A stretch of DNA of 6,039 bases, taken from assembly GCA_003222935.1 (NCBI GenBank), contig QHXL01000178.1, positions 381-6,419 on the forward strand, written 5' to 3'. Of this stretch, positions 1-4,002 are shown one piece after another. The stretch comes from Acidobacteriota bacterium (lineage in GTDB: Bacteria > Acidobacteriota > Blastocatellia > Pyrinomonadales > Pyrinomonadaceae). The notes beneath the pieces were generated by a model. That model searched no databases. It was not told the origin of the DNA and saw nothing but the letters and a program-made list of their open reading frames with translations. The translations under genes were made by a program, and so were the position numbers. The first letter of the stretch is position 1. Each line of letters begins with the position of its first letter.

Positions 1-1
1 C

Positions 2-202
2 GACTACCTGAAAGCGATCGCGCCATTTGGCTGGCGGGAACAACACACGATTGTGTTTGATCACCTGGTCGCGCCGACCGCTTTCTACCTGGCTCGGGAT
101 GAGTTTGAAGTATGGTGGAAGGATATCCAGGCCAGGGCGGTTGCTATCAGCTGGCATAACAAAAACAGTTGGCGCGGCTTCGGACAAATCCCTCCAGAAT
201 AA
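2..202 (+). CDS. SAM-dependent methyltransferase, C-terminal fragment (5' end outside window)
   Basis: Only the last 66 codons are present, in frame from base 2 to the TAA at 200-202. The segment FDHLVAPTAFYLARDEFEVW, followed by the end block WHNKNSWRGFG, matches what I remember of the C-terminal part of class I SAM-dependent methyltransferases found in surface-glycan loci. The Rossmann-fold SAM-binding motifs would lie upstream, so the catalytic core cannot be checked. The stop codon shares a base with the ATG of the next gene (TAATG), which implies one transcript and coupled translation with the polysaccharide-export permease. A role in modifying a surface sugar or lipid carrier is therefore plausible, but the substrate is unknown. 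The frame is certain, because the protein reads without interruption and ends naturally at the next start. The family assignment is fairly likely and rests on the tail alone. Confidence 0.75.
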   Translation, partial: DYLKAIAPFGWREQHTIVFDHLVAPTAFYLARDEFEVWWKDIQARAVAISWHNKNSWRGFGQIPPE

Positions 203-1026
203 TGATCTCTGCTCATACAGCTCAAAGAAACGTTTGGCGACCGCTGTGGCAACTTCCCAGTCGTGCGGAGCTGATTTTTTCCCTCGCTAAAAGAGATTTA
301 CTTGCCCGATACAAAGGTTCTGTACTCGGACTTGTCTGGGCGTTACTCACACCCGTGGTAATGATTGCGATCTTTACCTTCATCTTCGCGGGAGTTTTTG
401 GTGCGCGTTTTGGTCCTAACCACACTAACTGGGATTACGCGCTCTACCTGTTTTGTGGATTGGTCCCCTGGACGATGTTCCAGGACACGGTACAGCTGTC
501 GGCGAGCGCAATTGTGAGCAGGGCAAACCTGGTCAAGCGAGTGGTGTTTCCACTCGAGACATTACCGGTCGCGCAGGCGTTTTCATCTCTTGGTAACCAG
601 CTGTTTGCTACGGTCGCGTTGCTACTAGCCGCAGCAATCGCGCGTCATCGGGTACCGGTCACGGTGCTGTGGTTTCCAGTGGTCCTCATTCCGCAATTGC
701 TGTTAACACTTGGAGCTGCGTGGCTGATTGCTTCGCTGGGCGTTTTTCTTAGAGACATTGTCCAGGGTGTTTCGCTCTTGCTGATGGCGTGGATGTATCT
801 CACACCTATCATCTATCCAGAGTCGATGGTCCCCGAACGTTTTCAAAGATTCATCAATCTGAATCCCTTCACACCGCTGGTCCGTAGTTATCGAAGAATC
901 TTCCTGGATGGATTTGCGCCGGATTGGGGAGGTCTCGCGTACTTTACTGCTGTCGCGATAGTGGTGTTCATTTTTGGTTACTGGTGGTTCGCGCGAACGC
1001 GCAAGAACTTCGCGGATGTTATCTGA
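202..1026 (+). CDS. ABC-2 type transporter permease, polysaccharide/polyol-phosphate export (Wzm/TagG-like)
   Basis: This is a 274-residue integral inner-membrane protein, the usual length for the family. The N-terminus has the amphipathic lead-in typical of the group (ELIFSLAKRDLLARYKGSVLG, about residues 20-40). It is followed by six likely membrane segments: about 38-60, 74-90, 130-150, 155-185, 190-212 and 245-265. The conserved block NLVKRVVFPLETLPVA lies near residues 107-122, and NPFTPLVRSYRRIFLDG lies near 218-234. Such permeases pair with a Wzt/TagH ATPase to move lipid-linked polysaccharide across the inner membrane. No ATPase gene follows in this window, so it must be upstream or elsewhere, or it has been lost. 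I chose the ATG at 202 because it overlaps the preceding stop. An in-frame ATG at 169 would run 34 bases into the upstream gene and add 11 atypical residues. No Shine-Dalgarno precedes 202, which fits coupling to the upstream gene. Confidence 0.92.
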   Translation: MISAHTAQRNVWRPLWQLPSRAELIFSLAKRDLLARYKGSVLGLVWALLTPVVMIAIFTFIFAGVFGARFGPNHTNWDYALYLFCGLVPWTMFQDTVQLSASAIVSRANLVKRVVFPLETLPVAQAFSSLGNQLFATVALLLAAAIARHRVPVTVLWFPVVLIPQLLLTLGAAWLIASLGVFLRDIVQGVSLLLMAWMYLTPIIYPESMVPERFQRFINLNPFTPLVRSYRRIFLDGFAPDWGGLAYFTAVAIVVFIFGYWWFARTRKNFADVI

Positions 1027-1043
1027 TGGACGACAATGCTTTA
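1026..1043 (+). pseudogene. possible start of a following gene, interrupted by the MITE-like element
   Basis: The permease stop TGA (1024-1026) overlaps an ATG at 1026 (TGATG), the same coupled arrangement as the upstream junction. The frame reads MDDNAL and then enters the inserted element, where it stops at 1068-1070. If the element and one TTTA copy are removed in silico, the frame continues as MDDNALLVVIRAS and stops at TAA 1336-1338. The string VVIRAS resembles the opening beta-strand of Wzt-type ATPases, the expected partner of the permease, but 13 codons cannot prove this. After the stop I find no further recognisable ATPase sequence before 1443. It may be a decayed gene start, or a chance ATG beyond the end of the operon. 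Confidence 0.22.
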
Positions 1044-1064
1044 GAGCCTCTTGCAAAAGTCACC
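1044..1064 (+). repeat. left terminal inverted repeat of the element
   Basis: This 21-base sequence matches the reverse complement of 1290-1310 at 19 positions. It is immediately preceded by the TTTA duplication at 1040-1043. The innermost 15 bases are a perfect match, and the two mismatches lie at positions 4 and 6 from the outer end. Confidence 0.85.
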
Positions 1065-1096
1065 ACATAGCTGGCGTTTTTACACCAGGTTAATGA

Positions 1097-1145
1097 GTCT
1101 GTGCTCCAGCGGAGCAAAATATTTATAGCTCTCCGCGGCACAGAC
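1097..1145. repeat. compound hairpin inside the element (left arm)
   Basis: GTCTGTGC at 1097-1104 pairs perfectly with GCACAGAC at 1138-1145. Within that stem GCGGAG (1109-1114) pairs with CTCCGC (1131-1136), leaving an A/T-rich loop. A competing small hairpin, GCTCC-agc-GGAGC, occupies 1103-1115. The segment could fold in either way as DNA or RNA. Confidence 0.6.
1103..1129 (+). repeat. internal inverted repeat, copy 1 (hairpin plus AATATTTATAGC)
   Basis: The module is a 5-bp hairpin, GCTCC-agc-GGAGC, followed by AAAATATTTATAGC. Its inverted partner lies at 1254-1280, with 23 of 27 positions identical. The A/T-rich tail (AATATTTATAGC) is unchanged, and the differences fall in the hairpin loop and the two bases after the hairpin. 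From memory, similar hairpin-plus-TTTATAG repeats are common between genes in Acidobacteriota and Verrucomicrobiota; I have not verified this. Confidence 0.7.
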
Positions 1146-1148
1146 AAA

Positions 1149-1166
1149 GCACTCCTTTAGGAGTGC
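1149..1166. repeat. perfect hairpin GCACTCCT-TT-AGGAGTGC in the element core
   Basis: This is an 8-bp perfect stem, with the last A-T pair perhaps open to give a four-base loop. It has no downstream T-run, so it is not a classic intrinsic terminator. Weaker palindromes follow at 1181-1194 (TTTGA-atga-TCAAA) and 1203-1215 (CCACG-aca-CGTGG). Confidence 0.6.
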
Positions 1167-1253
1167 GATAAGCCTCAGCATTTGAATGATCAAATTCCTC
1201 CACCACGACACGTGGCACTACTACGGAGCGCAAGCCGTGTCGATGAGACGAGT

Positions 1254-1280
1254 GCTATAAATATTCGGCTCCTCCGGAGC
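1254..1280 (-). repeat. internal inverted repeat, copy 2 (hairpin plus AATATTTATAGC)
   Basis: Read on the minus strand this is GCTCC-gga-GGAGC, then CG and AATATTTATAGC. It is the inverted partner of 1103-1129. The two copies sit at unequal distances from the terminal repeats (38 bases on the left, 9 on the right), so the element is not a simple perfect palindrome. Confidence 0.7.
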
Positions 1281-1289
1281 CAAGCAAGC

Positions 1290-1310
1290 GGTGACTTTTG
1301 CAAGCGACTC
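1290..1310 (-). repeat. right terminal inverted repeat of the element
   Basis: This is the reverse-complement partner of 1044-1064 (19 of 21 positions). It is followed directly by TTTA at 1311-1314, the second copy of the target duplication. Confidence 0.85.
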
Positions 1311-1443
1311 TTTACTTGTAGTCATAAGAGCGAGTTAAAGTCGAATAATTTGTAGCCTCTCAACGTCGCGATCCATCACGCTAAGCCTTCAACTCATCAC
1401 ATTCGGATTGCAGTCGTTCCCTAGTCAGAAGTAGCATCGGAGT
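1311..1443. other. gene-free stretch between the element and the cytochrome gene
   Basis: This 133-base stretch starts with the second TTTA copy and ends at the cytochrome ATG. I see no RNA gene, no hairpin with a T-run and no convincing -35/-10 pair. It presumably holds the promoter of the cytochrome gene. Its first 24 bases would continue the frame that begins at 1026, as far as TAA at 1336-1338. Confidence 0.5.
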
Positions 1444-1776
1444 ATGCGAGGTGCTGCAGTACTTTTGTTGTTAGTGCTAATCGCGGGTTCGTATTCATGT
1501 GGACGAACAACGCGGATAGCGTCATTGACACCAGCTGTGAGCGCACAGCCTTTGCAGCCGACTAAATCAAGCGGTCCCAGAATTGATTTTGCCACACAAG
1601 TCAAACCAATCCTCGAGGCGAAGTGTCAGGGCTGTCACTTCAGCGGCGGCAAGATGTATGACAAGCTTCCCTTCGATCGACCCGAAACTATAAAGTCGCT
1701 TGGCACCAAGTTGTTTACTCGTATCCACGACGAGAATGAACGCAAAGTGATCCGCGAGTTCCTGGCGCAGGAGTAG
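1444..1776 (+). CDS. small exported monohaem c-type cytochrome
   Basis: This is a 110-residue protein. An N-terminal hydrophobic signal (residues 4-15) and a cysteine at 19 precede a Ser/Pro/Thr-rich linker (about 25-45). The mature domain begins IDFATQVKPILEAK and carries one haem-attachment motif, CQGCH, at 61-65. The proximal haem ligand would be His65. The only methionine in the mature part is Met71, the likely distal ligand, with His95 as an alternative. The C-terminal helix, DENERKVIREFLAQ, is typical of short class I cytochrome c folds. VKPILEAKCQGCH resembles the start of planctomycete-type cytochrome domains, but no DUF1549/DUF1553 partner is nearby. It probably shuttles electrons in the periplasm; its redox partners are unknown. 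An in-frame TAG at 1432-1434 makes the ATG at 1444 the only standard start. The sequence around Cys19 (SYSC) is a poor lipobox, so lipidation is uncertain. Expression needs haem c maturation genes elsewhere. Confidence 0.85.
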   Translation: MRGAAVLLLLVLIAGSYSCGRTTRIASLTPAVSAQPLQPTKSSGPRIDFATQVKPILEAKCQGCHFSGGKMYDKLPFDRPETIKSLGTKLFTRIHDENERKVIREFLAQE

Positions 1777-1811
1777 AGTTGGCCCACACGAATCAGATCC
1801 TCCTCAGCAGT

Positions 1812-2744
1812 TCAGTTCCTTAACCCAATAACGAACTTCTCCCAGTCTTTCTGAAAGCTATCCATATTTGGCGATCCCAGGACCGTGATCAGCGTTTGAT
1901 AGCCCGTCGGGTCTTTCTTTTGTTGTGCGTGGAATCGTTGATAGAAAGTCACCAACAGTCCCTTCTCCTGGAGGTAGTAGCAGAGATATCGCGACTGGGC
2001 GTAATTAACGCCTCGATCGTCGTCGTAAAAGTCGTTCGAGCTTAACGAAGTAAGAGTCCTGAACGACTGAACCGTTCCTGCTTTTATCGCTTGCTGTAAG
2101 CCCGGTAGGCGCCAGTTGACCAAACCATAGATGTGACCATCACGCTCATCACACTGTTCATAGAGTGAACCCATTCCTTCGTTAAGCCATGATGGACATT
2201 CAGGAAAGTTAGCCTCCATCATCGGATGCACAAGCTCATGGACCAGGGTGCCGCCTCCGGTGGCGATGTTCATGATCAATGCTTTATGCCCGCGTGAGTA
2301 GTATCCGTATGGAGTTGTCGGTTTATCGTTGAAGATGAGTCGAGTGTGTTTGTTGTACGACTCGGCGTCTTTGAAAAGCCAGATATCGAGAATGAGGGAA
2401 GGGTCTTTCGCGAAGTAATCCTGCTTGAGTTTCTCAACCGCCCACTTAATCGTACTTTGAGCGCGTTCCTTCACTACAGGTTCAGGCTCATCACCAACGA
2501 CCACAAAAGGAGGTTGCACTACGATCGCAAAATCGGCAGAGGGAAGTCTCTTTTTGAGTGCCTCAATGTGCTGGTCATATTCCGCCTTGGTGAAACTGTT
2601 AGGCGGCAATGAGTCGGGTCGAATGACTGCAGCCGTCAGCTGAGTTGCCACGGACGACTTTGTCGTGGGAAGTCGCGAGCAGAACAACATCAGAAGTAAA
2701 GTGGCCAATGTGGTCATGCAGGCAAGTGAGATTCGCATCGACAT
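1812..2744 (-). CDS. exported zinc metallopeptidase, HExxH gluzincin type (peptidase MA-like)
   Basis: From the ATG at 2744 this is a 310-residue protein. It has an N-terminal hydrophobic signal (about residues 6-22) and a region preceding the catalytic domain that is rich in charged residues. The active-site helix is TLVHELVHPM, with zinc ligands His169 and His173 and catalytic Glu170. It is followed by WLNEGMGSLYE, where Glu189 would be the third ligand, giving the gluzincin pattern HExxH...NEG. The later block YAQSRYLCYYLQEKG is also usual in these peptidases. Its substrate is unknown; it should act in the periplasm or outside the cell. A TTG at 2753 would overlap the upstream TGA as TTGA and add MRT. 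I prefer the ATG at 2744 because GAGA lies a few bases upstream. An ATG at 2738 is also possible. The gene is the second of a minus-strand pair with the DUF218 gene and converges on the cytochrome gene with a 35-base gap. Confidence 0.85.
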   Translation of the reverse strand: MSMRISLACMTTLATLLLMLFCSRLPTTKSSVATQLTAAVIRPDSLPPNSFTKAEYDQHIEALKKRLPSADFAIVVQPPFVVVGDEPEPVVKERAQSTIKWAVEKLKQDYFAKDPSLILDIWLFKDAESYNKHTRLIFNDKPTTPYGYYSRGHKALIMNIATGGGTLVHELVHPMMEANFPECPSWLNEGMGSLYEQCDERDGHIYGLVNWRLPGLQQAIKAGTVQSFRTLTSLSSNDFYDDDRGVNYAQSRYLCYYLQEKGLLVTFYQRFHAQQKKDPTGYQTLITVLGSPNMDSFQKDWEKFVIGLRN

Positions 2745-2749
2745 CGTTC

Positions 2750-3355
2750 TCAACCAGCAATCAAATATCCAAGATAGTAAAAAGTCTCCCGTGAGAGTTC
2801 ACGCAATTGGGTTTGCCAACCCTGGTATAGCGTCGTCGGTGTTGGCGACGGAGAAGCGTCGAGGCCGATATCCCGGGCCATGGTCATAGCGCGACGCATG
2901 TGCATGGGATCGCTCACCAACAGGACCTTCTTCAGGTTGTTCGCATCGGCGATTTGCTTTGCATAGACGATATTCTCGTACGTCGTGTGCGACTTCTGTT
3001 CGATCAAAATGGCTTGAAGAGGAATTCCATTCGCCACTGCGTGCGATCGCGCGGCGGAAGCTTCCGTAGGTTCATTGGCGTTTCCCTGGCCGCCCGTGAA
3101 AATGATCTTTCGTACCTTGCCTCGCCGATACAAATCAATCGCATGATTGATCCGTTCGCGAAAGACAGGTGACACGCTATTACTCCAGACCGCAGCTCCA
3201 AGTACGACCGCGGCATCGGCGTCGATGTCTGCAGTTGTGCGCCCATAGGTGTAGATGCGGGCAGCGGTGAAAGCTATCGTCAGTACGAGCACGACGGCCA
3301 GGATTTTCAAGGCTTTTCCGGGTCGAATCTTCACAAGTTGAGCAATTGGGATCAT
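2750..3355 (-). CDS. DUF218 family membrane-anchored protein (SanA/YdcF/ElyC-like)
   Basis: From the ATG at 3355 this is a 201-residue protein. A short basic N-terminus is followed by one membrane anchor (about residues 16-33) and then a DUF218 domain (about 44-190). Recognisable motifs are AAVVLGAAVW (48-57), FRERINHAIDLYRRGKVRKI with TGG at 87-89, a Glu/Ala-rich helix, SHTTYENIVYAK (122-133) and SDPMHMRRA (148-156). This order is characteristic of the family that includes E. coli SanA, YdcF and ElyC, which are linked to envelope integrity. The domain most likely faces the periplasm, and its enzymatic activity is not known. The frame stays open upstream to 3622, but that extension is antisense to the divergent gene and lacks family sequence. 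The ATG at 3355 puts the anchor at the N-terminus, as expected. No Shine-Dalgarno is visible at this ATG. The product and the downstream peptidase probably share a transcript. Confidence 0.85.
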   Translation of the reverse strand: MIPIAQLVKIRPGKALKILAVVLVLTIAFTAARIYTYGRTTADIDADAAVVLGAAVWSNSVSPVFRERINHAIDLYRRGKVRKIIFTGGQGNANEPTEASAARSHAVANGIPLQAILIEQKSHTTYENIVYAKQIADANNLKKVLLVSDPMHMRRAMTMARDIGLDASPSPTPTTLYQGWQTQLRELSRETFYYLGYLIAG

Positions 3356-3411
3356 AGGGACGGGCAATCTTACGGCTGACACCCGTCCGTATGATGCACT
3401 ATTATCAGGAT
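3356..3411. promoter_or_regulatory. divergent intergenic region between the DUF218 gene and the WIEGTW gene
   Basis: Only 56 bases (35 if the plus-strand gene starts at 3391) separate the two start codons. Any promoters for both directions must overlap here or lie inside the opposite coding region. I cannot define -35/-10 boxes with confidence. The call rests on gene orientation alone. Confidence 0.35.
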
Positions 3412-3915
3412 ATGGACTTGCGATCCAAAGTACTTTTCCTGTTGTTGGCCGGGGCGGTCTCGTTGGGCGGCGTCTCATTTGGCTGCCGTAACAACCAAAC
3501 GCCAGCTCCAAAGAGGTTTTCAGCGTCAGATATAGAAAAATTGCGTTGGATTGAAGGGACGTGGCGAGGAACTGGCGACGTCCCGACTCCATTTTTCGAG
3601 CGTTATCGGTTTGAGAACCCAACCAGGTTGGCCGTCGATAGTTTTCCTGATGAGAAACTCAGTACTGTCGAGGAGACGTCTGTCTTTGAACTGAAGGATG
3701 GTCAATTCGGAAACGGAGGTGAGGGTTCTCGGTGGATAGCGACGTCGATCGACTACCAGGGCATTACTTTCGAACCACTAGTGAAAGCACAGAACTCATT
3801 TCGTTGGCAACGCGAGTCCGACAATTCGTGGACAGCAATCCTCAACTGGCCGGCGACTGAAGGAAAGCCGGCGCGTCAACGAGTGTATAAAATGGAGCGT
3901 TGGCCGCAAAAGTAA
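3412..3915 (+). CDS. small exported protein of unknown function with WIEGTW motif (DUF6265-like)
   Basis: From the ATG at 3412 this is a 167-residue protein. It has a good secretion signal (MDLRSK then a hydrophobic stretch to about residue 23) and a cysteine at 25. SFGC is an imperfect lipobox, so it may be a lipoprotein. After a Pro/Lys-rich linker comes LRWIEGTWRG (44-53), resembling the first strand of small beta-barrel domains such as DUF6265 (the WLxGxW pattern). The rest is rich in beta-forming and aromatic residues (FFERYRF, FRWQRESDNSWTAILNW, YKMERW) and fits a barrel that binds a hydrophobic ligand. That function is an inference. In-frame ATGs at 3391 and 3394 would give a longer, less typical n-region. 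AGGA lies only one base before 3412, too close for a standard ribosome-binding site. The gene is divergent from the DUF218 gene. Confidence 0.7.
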   Translation: MDLRSKVLFLLLAGAVSLGGVSFGCRNNQTPAPKRFSASDIEKLRWIEGTWRGTGDVPTPFFERYRFENPTRLAVDSFPDEKLSTVEETSVFELKDGQFGNGGEGSRWIATSIDYQGITFEPLVKAQNSFRWQRESDNSWTAILNWPATEGKPARQRVYKMERWPQK

Positions 3916-4002
3916 TCCGACTCACGGTCCAATACCTTAGGCCGCAGACATCTAACTCCATAGTTTCCTTGTACGCCCAAGTCTCCCCGACACTTTCTTA
4001 GC

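Larger units (their letters stand above)
1044..1310. mobile_element. MITE-like non-autonomous element, 267 bp, with TTTA target duplication
   Basis: Both ends carry inverted copies of a 21-bp sequence. The inner 15 bases are identical (CTTGCAAAAGTCACC at 1050-1064; its reverse complement at 1290-1304). The outer six match at four positions, starting GAG and ending CTC. The direct repeat TTTA flanks the element exactly (1040-1043 and 1311-1314), as expected for a 4-bp target-site duplication. The interior encodes no transposase and instead holds several hairpins and a second, internal inverted repeat. This is the architecture of a miniature inverted-repeat transposable element moved in trans. 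I cannot name the parent insertion-sequence family. The element occupies most of the 417-base gene-free stretch between the permease and the cytochrome gene. Confidence 0.8.

Noticed and set aside
169..201. Longer N-terminus for the permease from the ATG at 169
   Set aside because: It would overlap the methyltransferase by 34 bases and add residues unlike the family. The ATG at 202 makes the normal TAATG coupling.
703..1056. 117-codon minus-strand open frame opposite the permease
   Set aside because: It is a shadow frame opposite a well-supported membrane protein and has no recognisable domain.
1149..1166. Intrinsic terminator for the permease operon
   Set aside because: The stem is good, but no T-run follows on either strand.
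1126..1254. Minus-strand open frame of 43 codons inside the MITE-like element, ending at TAA 1123-1125
   Set aside because: It has no ATG, is composed largely of palindromic sequence and resembles no transposase. It is most likely fortuitous.
1044..1310. Integron attC site, CRISPR array or riboswitch as an explanation of the hairpin-rich region
   Set aside because: There are no attC core sites, no regularly spaced direct repeats and no known aptamer. The terminal inverted repeats with TTTA duplication explain the region better.
3356..3622. 89-residue N-terminal extension of the DUF218 protein
   Set aside because: The open frame is antisense to the WIEGTW gene, has no domain similarity and would bury the membrane anchor. 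The ATG at 3355 gives a standard architecture.
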